Assembly: GCA_030145195.1 (NCBI GenBank)
Contig: JAQYVY010000035.1
Coordinates: 1 to 36,630, forward strand
Length of the DNA: 36,630 bases
Reading direction: 5' to 3'
Source of the DNA: Desulfuromonadales bacterium
Lineage (GTDB): Bacteria > Desulfobacterota > Desulfuromonadia > Desulfuromonadales > BM103
Below are positions 15,624-23,354 of the stretch, piece after piece (the stretch's first letter is position 1; each line of letters begins with the position of its first letter). The position numbers and the translations under genes are program-made. A model generated the notes under the pieces. It saw only the letters and a program-made list of their open reading frames with translations, was not told the DNA's origin and ran no database searches.

Positions 15624-17629
15624 ACGATCACCCACAGCAGAAAGAGCAGAGTCACGAAGGAGTAGGCCAGATAGACCCGAATATTGCCGCCCTGGATCAA
15701 AGCTGCACGCTTGGCACTGGCCAGAAGAACCCGACCGATGACCAAGTAAATTTTCTGCCAGGCCCAGTCGCCAACCTTCAGGTGGCGCCCGCCACCAGGG
15801 TTCTCCGCCGTCTCCGGCTCAATCCGTTCTTCGATCGGCCAGACCGGCTGGAAGATGCGCCGGATCGGCATGGCAAAGGCGGTTGCCGTGTATTGCATGC
15901 GCGCATTCAGGGGGCCGAATCCGCAATCCCAGGTGGCTCCGACCTGCACCGACGTTTTGCGACGCCGGGGGTGCAGTCGGAGATAAACGAAGAGCCAGGC
16001 CAAGCAAATGCCAAGTAGAACCATCGGTGCCCCGTAGGAGGCTGTTTGCGCTCCGACCGGAGTTAACCAGAGCCAGCCCCCCGCTGTGGCTTCAGGCAAG
16101 CCAACGCCGAGCAGCATCAAGGGGATATTGCTGATCACCCCGACTGTCCAGGTTGGAAAAATCCCGAAGACCAGACAGAGCAGTGCCAGGATGCCCTGGC
16201 CAATCAACATGCCGGGAGCCGCCTCTTTGGCTGCCAGTGACTGCTTGCTTCGGGCCTGCCCAAGGAAAGCAACGCCGAACACCTTAACGAAACACGCTGC
16301 GGCCAGGGCCCCGGTCAGCGCCAACACGGCAGCCGCGACCGGAATCAAAGAACCGAGGATGCCACTCTTCAGGGCTGTCCCCTGCAGGGCGGCCTGAAAA
16401 GTCAGCCATTCTGAGACAAAACCGTTAAAAGGGGGCAACGCCGAAATGCTGATACAGCCGATCAGGAAACAGCCGGCGGTCACCGGCATGCCGCGAATCA
16501 GCCCACCCATCTTCCCCAGATCATGTTCATGACTTTGCTGCAGGATAGCGCCGGCACCGAAAAACAACAGGCTTTTGAACAGGGCATGATTTAACGAGTG
16601 GTAAAGAGCCGCCACTAGCCCCAGAGCGGCCAGACCAGGCAAATCGTTGCTGGCAAAAATCATCGACAAACCGAGGCCGATATAGATAATGCCGATATTC
16701 TCGACACTGTGATAAGCCAGCAGGCGTTTCAGGTCATGTTGCATCAGCGCATAAAGGACACCGAGAAGTGCGGAGGCACAGCCGATCAGAAGAACAATCA
16801 GCCCCCAGGACCAGTGCACTTCGCCGAGGAGGTCAAAAGTAAAACGGATGAAACCGTAAACCGCCACCTTGAGCATAACCCCAGACATCATTGCCGAGAT
16901 GTGCGACGGGGCAACGGGGTGTGCTTCCGGTAACCAGACGTGCAGGGGGACAAGACCTGCCTTGATTCCAAAGCCTAGCAGCGCGAGGGCAAAAGCAACG
17001 CTTCCCCAGCCCAGGGACAATTGAGCGGCGGCCATGTGCGTGAAGTCAAAGCCATCGCCGAATCCTGCCAGAACGCCGTAAGCGAGCAGGATCAGCAGGG
17101 CACCAACATGCGACATCAGTAAGTAAATAAAGGCTGCGCTTCGGTTGCGCTCATGCTGATGCTGGTAAACCACCAGCATGTAGCCGCTGATGGACATTAA
17201 TTCCCAGCCGAGCATAAAGGTAAAAGCATCGGCGGCGAGCAGGACCAGGTCCATGCCGAGCACAAACAGCGCGGTAAAGATCGTCAGGGGGAGCAAAAAC
17301 TGCGGTCCCTGCTCATATTCACGCACATATGCTGGGCCGTAGACCGCAGCAACCACGGTTACCAGGCCAACGATCACCATAAAAAAGCCGCTGAGGGGGT
17401 CGAGATGCAGATGGCTGTGCAGCCAGGGGAGGCCAACGGGCAGGGTCAGGTTGTACGAAGCGCCTTGAAGCAGGGCTAGGCCGCCGCCGGCTATCCCGGC
17501 AAGACCGGCAAGGCCGAGCAGGAGGAAAGCAATCGTTTTGATGGCACGATTGCGGTTGCCACAGAGAAGCGGCAGCAGCGCCGAAGCCAGCGCAAAGAGG
17601 AGGGCAATCCAGGCAAGTGTCAACGGCAT
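15620..17629 (-). CDS. hyfB: Ehr/hydrogenase-4 component B-like antiporter subunit, cluster I
   Basis: A 669-residue NuoL/MrpA-like membrane subunit and the first gene of cluster I. Key family residues are E143 in GWELMSISGY, K223 in GIKAGLVPLHVWLPEAH, K254 in VMLKVAVYG, and K352 in NHALFKSLLF. The C-terminal cytoplasmic part has the HyfB-type block TWDCGFGPLNARMQYTA. GAGGAG lies about 12 bases before ATG 17629. It begins after a 397-bp gap that separates it from cluster II, so it probably has its own promoter. It ends with an ATGA overlap to the C subunit. It should conduct protons or sodium in the cluster I complex. Confidence 0.9.
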   Translation of the reverse strand: MPLTLAWIALLFALASALLPLLCGNRNRAIKTIAFLLLGLAGLAGIAGGGLALLQGASYNLTLPVGLPWLHSHLHLDPLSGFFMVIVGLVTVVAAVYGPAYVREYEQGPQFLLPLTIFTALFVLGMDLVLLAADAFTFMLGWELMSISGYMLVVYQHQHERNRSAAFIYLLMSHVGALLILLAYGVLAGFGDGFDFTHMAAAQLSLGWGSVAFALALLGFGIKAGLVPLHVWLPEAHPVAPSHISAMMSGVMLKVAVYGFIRFTFDLLGEVHWSWGLIVLLIGCASALLGVLYALMQHDLKRLLAYHSVENIGIIYIGLGLSMIFASNDLPGLAALGLVAALYHSLNHALFKSLLFFGAGAILQQSHEHDLGKMGGLIRGMPVTAGCFLIGCISISALPPFNGFVSEWLTFQAALQGTALKSGILGSLIPVAAAVLALTGALAAACFVKVFGVAFLGQARSKQSLAAKEAAPGMLIGQGILALLCLVFGIFPTWTVGVISNIPLMLLGVGLPEATAGGWLWLTPVGAQTASYGAPMVLLGICLAWLFVYLRLHPRRRKTSVQVGATWDCGFGPLNARMQYTATAFAMPIRRIFQPVWPIEERIEPETAENPGGGRHLKVGDWAWQKIYLVIGRVLLASAKRAALIQGGNIRVYLAYSFVTLLFLLWVIV

Positions 17630-18026
17630 ATCAGATCAATACTCCTCGTGGCACAAAGAAGACCCCTGAGAAACCAAGAAACATGGATAGCAAGGGGCAA
17701 GACCTGCCGGTAGCGGCTAAGCTCAAATCCCGAATAATTCTATCGGGGGGGGCATGGTTTTAAAATCTGGTCATCCCTGATTACAGCCTCAGGAATGACA
17801 GTTTTCTTACTATTATTGTGCTGAATAGTTACCTTGAGAGTAAGCTTTTGCCGGGGTAAAAACAGGCTGATGGTCATCCTGAACGACAGGTTCCTGGCAA
17901 TTTGTGAAGGAAATCCAATCTGTTAATCCCCCTAGATGTCTAGCGCCTAACAAAATCGTTGTCAAGAGTTCTTTCGCCACACCCTCTCGTCGGCCCGGGA
18001 ATCTTTCCCTCGTGAAATGTCGGCTT
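17630..18026. other. 397-bp gap between the two Ehr clusters, probable cluster I promoter region
   Basis: No supported gene lies here. Near its left part, CCCGA (17729-17733) and TCGGG (17743-17747) form a short inverted repeat whose spacer on the minus strand reads TAGAATTAT, possibly a -10-like site. The matching -35 is poor, so I do not call a promoter. Overlapping short frames on both strands (around 17813-18296) run into the small-subunit gene and are shadows. Confidence 0.4.
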
Positions 18027-18779
18027 TCAACGTTTTCCGAGCAGACGCAAGAGGGCATCGAGAGCGGTAAAGGGATGCGGTGGACAGCCAGGGATGTAAA
18101 GATCAACGGGCAGCAGCTCGCCGATGCCATTGTTGACCTCCGCACAATCCCGGAAGGGACCGCCGCCGATGGCGCAGGCCCCCGAGGCAATTACCAACTT
18201 CGGCTCGGGGATTGCTGCATAGGTGTCAAGCAAGGCACTCTTCATGTTCTCGGTCACCGGGCCAGTGACCAAAATGCCGTCGGCGTGCCGGGGTGAAGCG
18301 ACAAACTGGATACCGAAGCGACCCAGGTCGTAGACCAAGGTGCCAAGCACGTTGAGGTCGGCCTCGCAGGCATTGCAGCCCCCGGCTGAAACCTGGCGAA
18401 GTTTCAATGAACGGCCGAACAGCTTGAGCATCCGTTCATTCAACTTATCGGCCAGGCGATAAATATCGTCCCCGTACCGCAGGTCGTCGCGATGGCTGGC
18501 AGCCAGCCGGTAATCCCGGCTGAAGCTTAAGGCGCCCTCTGCAACGGCGGGACAATCTGCGCAGAAGATGCAGCGACCGAGGTCGATCTGCATTTTTCCG
18601 TTAATCTCGCTGAGAGCGTTGAAGGGACAGCCGTTTACCGCAACATTGATCTGCGGGTGGGTAAGGTTCGCTGCAACTTCCGGCAGGCCGCGGAACCGTT
18701 CCGGCAGGCTTGGTTCCTGCCTGGGGAATTTGCCGGTGCGGTGGCCCTGACGCAGACGTTCCCGAATCATATTCAGCAT
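18027..18779 (-). CDS. hyfI: Ehr-type small subunit with N-terminal half-ferredoxin, cluster II
   Basis: The 250-residue protein carries two iron-sulfur parts. Residues about 125-250 are NuoB/HyfI-like, with ligands C135 and C138 (GGCNACEAD), C202 (SGACAIGGG) and C232 (PGCPP). Residues 40-90 look like a reduced two-cluster ferredoxin: C51 in NGCPFNAL, plus C70, C73 and C76 in CIFCADCP. The fourth cysteine of the second motif and the first three of the first motif are missing. In 2[4Fe-4S] ferredoxins, one cluster uses exactly the last Cys of motif 1 and the first three of motif 2, so one complete cluster could remain. This would replace the separate HyfH/HycF subunit, which is absent. AAGGAG precedes the start; it lies 12 bases after the large-subunit gene and is last in cluster II. 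Confidence 0.88.
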   Translation of the reverse strand: MLNMIRERLRQGHRTGKFPRQEPSLPERFRGLPEVAANLTHPQINVAVNGCPFNALSEINGKMQIDLGRCIFCADCPAVAEGALSFSRDYRLAASHRDDLRYGDDIYRLADKLNERMLKLFGRSLKLRQVSAGGCNACEADLNVLGTLVYDLGRFGIQFVASPRHADGILVTGPVTENMKSALLDTYAAIPEPKLVIASGACAIGGGPFRDCAEVNNGIGELLPVDLYIPGCPPHPFTALDALLRLLGKR

Positions 18780-18791
18780 CTTGATGACTCC

Positions 18792-20306
18792 TTAAAGATC
18801 AAAGCCGCAATAGGAGAGGTTGAAACTCTTGTTGCACAACGGGAAGTCCGATATCTGCTGGCCGCGCAACACCATTGCCAGACCGCTCCAGTTATGGAAC
18901 GAGGGGTCGACAATCTTATAGCGGGCCAGTTTCCCGGCACCGTCAGTAATGCCGACATGAACCACTTCGCCACGCCAGCCTTCACAGACTGAGAGAGCCA
19001 GGGAATCGGCAGCCAGGGGTCCGAGAGAACGTTGATCCTCCCCCTCCGGAAGGCGTTTGATAAGATCCCGGATCAAATCATGCGAGGCATAAATTTCTTG
19101 ACGGCGGACGTTGCCGCGCGCAAAGACGTCGCCATCAGTATCAATCACCGGGGTATCGAACTCTCTTTCTGCGACCGGATGGTGAAGACGGGCATCACGC
19201 ATCAAACCGCAGGCCCGGGCGGCAACTCCGACCAACCCCAGGGTTTCCGCATCATCAGTAGAGAGTCGGCCAGTGCCCTCAAAGCGGGCCAGCACCGAAG
19301 GGCTATCGAAACAGAGTTCAACTGCACCGCGAGTCTCCGGTTCGAGGACCGCGAGCCGCTGCAGCAGTTTCTCCTGCAGGGGCAGATCCAGGTCAAAAGC
19401 GACGCCTCCCGGGCGCACCAGACCGCGACCAAAACGGCTGCCGCAGAGTTCTGCCGTGAGGTTGAGATAGTCACCACGCAACCGACCACAGAAAGAGGCG
19501 GTCGGCAGATAGCCAACATCCCCAGCCATGGCGCCAATGTCGCCAATATGGTTGGCGAGTCTTTCCAGTTCCAGAGCGATGGCGCGTACGCTGTAGGCAC
19601 GGGACGCAACCTCAACTCCAGCCAAACTTTCCAGCACTTGGCTGTAGGCAGTTGTATGCCCGATAGTGGTATCTCCGGCAGCCGCTTCCATCTGGTGGAT
19701 GCTGGCCGGATGGGGGCCACCAATCAACTGCGGTTCAAGGCCGCGGTGCTGGAAGCCAAGGGAGATTTCGAGACTCAGAACCTCCTCGCCGTGGCACTGG
19801 AAACGGAAGTGTCCAGGTTCAATGACCCCGGCGTGCACCGGACCGACCGCCACCTCATGAACGCCAGCCCCTTCGACGCGGTAAAAATCCATGTCGCCGG
19901 GAATCGGGTGCTGCTGTGGATCGCGCCTCCAGATGTCGGCAGCATCGACCCAGCTGTTGTGGAAACGGACCGGCTTCAGCCACGGATGACCTTCTGGAAG
20001 GACGCCGTACTGCTCGGCGATTTCTCGCTCGAAGAGGTGGAGCTGCGGACAATCAGGGGTCAGTGCAGGATAGACATCGCCGACCCGACAGTGCAAAAGA
20101 GCGAATTCCTCCCGCCAGTCATGGGCCAGAATTGCGTACAGATCGAAACCGTCGTCAGCAGGCATAGCAAAAAAACTGGCAACCCGGCCGTCTCCGGCGA
20201 TTTCTTCAAGCAAAGATTCGCGAAACTCCGTGAAATCAAGGCATGGCAACTCCTTGAGTGAAATGCACGCTCCGTGGGTGAAACGGATCAGTTTGGAGCG
20301 GTTCAT
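18792..20306 (-). CDS. hyfG: Ehr-type large subunit (HyfG-like, NuoC+NuoD fusion), NiFe ligands lost, cluster II
   Basis: 504 residues: an N-terminal NuoC-like domain (HLFEREIAEQYGVLPEGHPW) followed by a NuoD/HycE-like domain (VGPVHAGVIEPGHFRFQ, LGFQHRGLEP). The first NiFe motif is changed to A210-G-D-T213 in EAAAGDTTIGH, and the C-terminal one to S498-Y-C-G501 in NKSFNLSYCGFDL; so none of the four metal cysteines is in place, although nearby Cys491 and Cys500 exist. It starts in an ATGA overlap with the F subunit and ends 12 bases before the small subunit. It diverges clearly from its cluster I counterpart, which suggests two distinct complexes, not a recent duplication. The substrate is unknown. 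Confidence 0.87.
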   Translation of the reverse strand: MNRSKLIRFTHGACISLKELPCLDFTEFRESLLEEIAGDGRVASFFAMPADDGFDLYAILAHDWREEFALLHCRVGDVYPALTPDCPQLHLFEREIAEQYGVLPEGHPWLKPVRFHNSWVDAADIWRRDPQQHPIPGDMDFYRVEGAGVHEVAVGPVHAGVIEPGHFRFQCHGEEVLSLEISLGFQHRGLEPQLIGGPHPASIHQMEAAAGDTTIGHTTAYSQVLESLAGVEVASRAYSVRAIALELERLANHIGDIGAMAGDVGYLPTASFCGRLRGDYLNLTAELCGSRFGRGLVRPGGVAFDLDLPLQEKLLQRLAVLEPETRGAVELCFDSPSVLARFEGTGRLSTDDAETLGLVGVAARACGLMRDARLHHPVAEREFDTPVIDTDGDVFARGNVRRQEIYASHDLIRDLIKRLPEGEDQRSLGPLAADSLALSVCEGWRGEVVHVGITDGAGKLARYKIVDPSFHNWSGLAMVLRGQQISDFPLCNKSFNLSYCGFDL

Positions 20307-21727
20307 GGATGCACCTCCAGCAGCGCCGCGGCTTGGCTCAGAGCCTTTTGTAGCGGCTCAGGGATATAGACCCCGAGCAGTAAAATCAGCAACATGAACA
20401 TCAACGGCGGCAAATAGAGCAGAGGACGGTCGCGAAAGTTGTCGTTTTTGGGCCCGCTTTCCCCCTGAGTTGCAGCGAGCACCGTGGCGCCCATGCCAAT
20501 GAAAACCGTTGCCAGAGAAAGCAGCACCAGCACACCGACCACCATCTGATGATTGGCGAAGATGCCGCGCAGAATCGTGAATTCACTCAAAAACGGCCCA
20601 AAGGGAGGTGATCCGGTGATGGCGAGAAAACCGGCCAGAAACAGGGTTCCGGAAATAGGTAGGCCGACAATTGCCCCGCGCACCTCCGACAATCTTTTAC
20701 TGGAATACGCCCGTTGGATGTTGCCGGCGGCGAGAAACAACCCGCCCTTGGTCAGGGCATTGTTGATCAGGTGCAACATGGCACCGAAGGTCGCCAGTCC
20801 ACCGATACCGACTCCGATGGCGAGCAGACCCATATGCTCTACGGAGGAATAGGCCAGTAGTCGCTTGATGTCAGGCTGACGGACCATGAAAACCGCGGCC
20901 AGCAGCAGCGAAAGGATCCCCATCCAGAGCAGTGACTGGCGGGCCATGGCACCATCACCGGCAGCGGTCATCAACTGCACCCCGCGCAGAATGCCGAGAA
21001 AGGCAACGCTGGTCAATCCGCCAGCGAGCAGGGCCCCGACCAATCCAGGAGCTTCACCATAAGCGTCCGGTTTCCACGTGTGCAGGGGCGCGAGTCCCAT
21101 CTTGGTACCAAAGCCGACCAACAGAAAAACGAACCCGGCATGCAGCCAGGGCTTGCTGAGACTGGTTGCCGTAGCGAGCAAAGAGTCAAACTGCAGGCTG
21201 ACTGGAGCGCCCCCTCCGAGCGCCGCATAAGCGATGAACAGCATCCCGAGCATCGCCAGAGCAATCCCTACGGAACAGAGCAGCAGGTATTTCCAGGTCG
21301 CTTCAATTGACAGTCGGTTGCGATTGAAGTAGATCAGCGGTGCGCTACAGATAGTGGTCGCTTCGACTGCCATCCACAAAAGCCCCAGGTGCCGGGCGGC
21401 AATTGCCAACGTCATGAACGAGAGAAAGGCCAGCAGACAGGGGACCATAACCTTGTTGCCGCGATCTCGACGCAGGTCAAGATAGCCCACCGCATAGATG
21501 GCGCAGCCGAAAAAGAGCAGGCTGGTCACCACCAGCACCAGGCGCGAGAGGGCATCGAGCCCGACCCAGGCCCCTCCCGCCGGGAAAGACCCCGATACCA
21601 GCACTATCGACAGCGCCAGGTGGAGACCGCTGCTGAGGGGCAGCAACCAGGAACGCAGTTGGTACCAGGGAAAGACCAGGCTGAGGGCGGCCGCAGCCAG
21701 TGGAGAGAGAATCAGAAGTTCGAGCAT
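20303..21727 (-). CDS. hyfF: Ehr/hydrogenase-4 component F-like antiporter subunit, cluster II
   Basis: A 474-residue NuoN/MrpD-type membrane subunit. Conserved positions are E122 in WMAVEATT, K146 in ATWKYLL and K209 in GFGTKMGLAPLHTWKPDA. The usual next-helix lysine is absent (LLAGGLTSVAFLG), as in the cluster I F subunit. A later lysine occurs in NNALTKGGLFL. AAGGA precedes ATG 21727; the gene follows the E subunit by four bases and overlaps the large subunit by ATGA. It probably forms the ion channel nearest to the E and C subunits. Confidence 0.88.
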   Translation of the reverse strand: MLELLILSPLAAAALSLVFPWYQLRSWLLPLSSGLHLALSIVLVSGSFPAGGAWVGLDALSRLVLVVTSLLFFGCAIYAVGYLDLRRDRGNKVMVPCLLAFLSFMTLAIAARHLGLLWMAVEATTICSAPLIYFNRNRLSIEATWKYLLLCSVGIALAMLGMLFIAYAALGGGAPVSLQFDSLLATATSLSKPWLHAGFVFLLVGFGTKMGLAPLHTWKPDAYGEAPGLVGALLAGGLTSVAFLGILRGVQLMTAAGDGAMARQSLLWMGILSLLLAAVFMVRQPDIKRLLAYSSVEHMGLLAIGVGIGGLATFGAMLHLINNALTKGGLFLAAGNIQRAYSSKRLSEVRGAIVGLPISGTLFLAGFLAITGSPPFGPFLSEFTILRGIFANHQMVVGVLVLLSLATVFIGMGATVLAATQGESGPKNDNFRDRPLLYLPPLMFMLLILLLGVYIPEPLQKALSQAAALLEVHP

Positions 21728-21731
21728 CGTA

Positions 21732-22370
21732 TTATTCCTTCAGATCCGACAGTCTTTGGGTGCCGATACTGGTGAATTCGCGGTTGATCTGGTTCATGAC
21801 AATGCCCATGACAAAGATACCGACCAGAAGGTCGAGCAGCACGCCGGCTTCAACCATCAGTGGCATGGCCTCGCTGAGCAACACGCCGATAATAAAGATC
21901 CCGTTTTCCAGCATCAGATAACCAAGCACTTGGGTGATCGCCTTGCGCCGGGTGATCAACAGCAGAAATCCGGCAAACATGGTCGCCAGGGCCGTTGGTA
22001 CATATAAGCCTCCATGGTGTTCGGCAACCAGCGGCAGAAAATCGGAGAAAAGGAAAGCCCCCGCAGTGGTCAGGGCGCCTAAGATCAACGTCGGCACAAA
22101 ACCGATCAGCGGTTCAACTTCGCGACGGATGCGCACCTCGCGAATAGCCCGGATCAACAGCCAGGGGATTAAGACGCCCTTGAAGCTGAAAGCGCCAATC
22201 GCCAGCAGGACCGCGTGGCCAGTAATTCCATGCGTTGTCAGGGGGAGCATTGCCAGTAAGGCCCCCTGAAAGGCAACGATCCGGATGCAGGCCACCAGAC
22301 GGGCACTCCCCAGGGTAAAAAAGTTGATCAGGATCACCACAAGCAGAAGCGGATTGGTTAAGGGCATCAT
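21732..22370 (-). CDS. hyfE: Ehr/hydrogenase-4 component E-like membrane subunit, cluster II
   Basis: A 212-residue membrane protein with about seven helices; its C-terminal half reads LLITRRKAITQVLGYLMLEN, the HyfE/NuoK-like signature. GGAGG lies eight bases before the ATG at 22370; a second ATG follows directly, so the exact start could be one codon later. A 56-bp gap separates it from the C subunit, the longest gap within cluster II. It is similar in order and length to its cluster I homologue. Confidence 0.85.
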   Translation of the reverse strand: MMPLTNPLLLVVILINFFTLGSARLVACIRIVAFQGALLAMLPLTTHGITGHAVLLAIGAFSFKGVLIPWLLIRAIREVRIRREVEPLIGFVPTLILGALTTAGAFLFSDFLPLVAEHHGGLYVPTALATMFAGFLLLITRRKAITQVLGYLMLENGIFIIGVLLSEAMPLMVEAGVLLDLLVGIFVMGIVMNQINREFTSIGTQRLSDLKE

Positions 22371-22426
22371 GATTTAAGCCTCCGGAGACAATGAACAAAG
22401 GAAAAACAGCCGGGTGGGCAAAGTGT

Positions 22427-23341
22427 TCATCGCAGCACCAGCACCAGGGCAAAAATTGAGAGCAGTGAGGTTCCGATCAGGACCTGTGGTACGCGCGGCA
22501 GACGCAGTCGCGCCATACTTGATTCAATCACCCCGATAAGCACCGCAACGCCGATCTGCCCGGCCAGAAACAGCCCCACGTCACCCAACCACCAGCCCGT
22601 TTGCCAGGGAAGCGCCAATTTGACCAGAAGAGCGCTGAGCACCATCATTTTTAGGGCGGCGCCATAGAGGATCATGGCCAGGGCCGGACCACTGTGATCC
22701 AGCACCATGACTTCGTGAATCATGGTCAACTCAAGATGCGTGTTGGGGTCGTCAAACGGGATACGTGAATTTTCCACCAGCAAGACCACAAACAAACAGA
22801 CCAGGATCAAGCTGAGCGAGGCACCAGCTTCGCTTTGCCATGCCGTGAGCAGATGTGAACCGAGCAGGGTATTGAGCGACAAACCATCAGAGAGCCGTGC
22901 CAGAACCAAGAGTGAAAAGAGCACGGTCGGTTCGGCCAGGCAGGAGAAGGTCACTTCGCGCACCGCTCCCATGCCTTCGAAACTTGAGCCGGTATCGAGC
23001 GCCGCCAAGGCGGTAAAAAAGCGTGACAGGCCGAACAGGTAGACGAACAGGATCAGGTCGCCCTCGAAGGAAACCGGTGCCGGCAAAGCCCCAAAGGGAA
23101 TCAGCAATGCTGCTAACAGCGGAACCACTAGGCCAACCACCGGACCAGCGAGAAAGACCCATGTGGTCGTTCGGCTGAAGACAAACCCTTTGCGCCATAG
23201 TCGGGCCAGATCAAAATACGACTGCAGCAGCGGGGCACCAATTCGACCGCCGAAAAGGGCCTTGGTTTTGGTGATGATCCCCAGCAGTAGCGGGGCAAAC
23301 AACAGTAACAGGGCCAGATGCAGAAACAGTCCGCCAATCAT
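22427..23341 (-). CDS. hyfC: Ehr/hydrogenase-4 component C-like (NuoH type) subunit, cluster II
   Basis: A 304-residue NuoH/HycD-family membrane protein with about eight helices. The coupling loop is intact: ENSRIPFDDPNTHLELTMIH, then EVMVLDHSG. AAAGGA stands before ATG 23341, 13 bases after the second B subunit. By family it connects the Fe-S arm with the antiporter-like subunits. Retention of the acidic loop residues supports an ion-pumping complex. Confidence 0.88.
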   Translation of the reverse strand: MIGGLFLHLALLLLFAPLLLGIITKTKALFGGRIGAPLLQSYFDLARLWRKGFVFSRTTTWVFLAGPVVGLVVPLLAALLIPFGALPAPVSFEGDLILFVYLFGLSRFFTALAALDTGSSFEGMGAVREVTFSCLAEPTVLFSLLVLARLSDGLSLNTLLGSHLLTAWQSEAGASLSLILVCLFVVLLVENSRIPFDDPNTHLELTMIHEVMVLDHSGPALAMILYGAALKMMVLSALLVKLALPWQTGWWLGDVGLFLAGQIGVAVLIGVIESSMARLRLPRVPQVLIGTSLLSIFALVLVLR

Positions 23342-23354
23342 GACAGAATCCTTT

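Noticed and set aside
19032-20261. 409-codon plus-strand frame
   Set aside because: Antisense to the cluster II large subunit, which has unmistakable NuoC/NuoD features. Long shadow frames are common in GC-rich genes.
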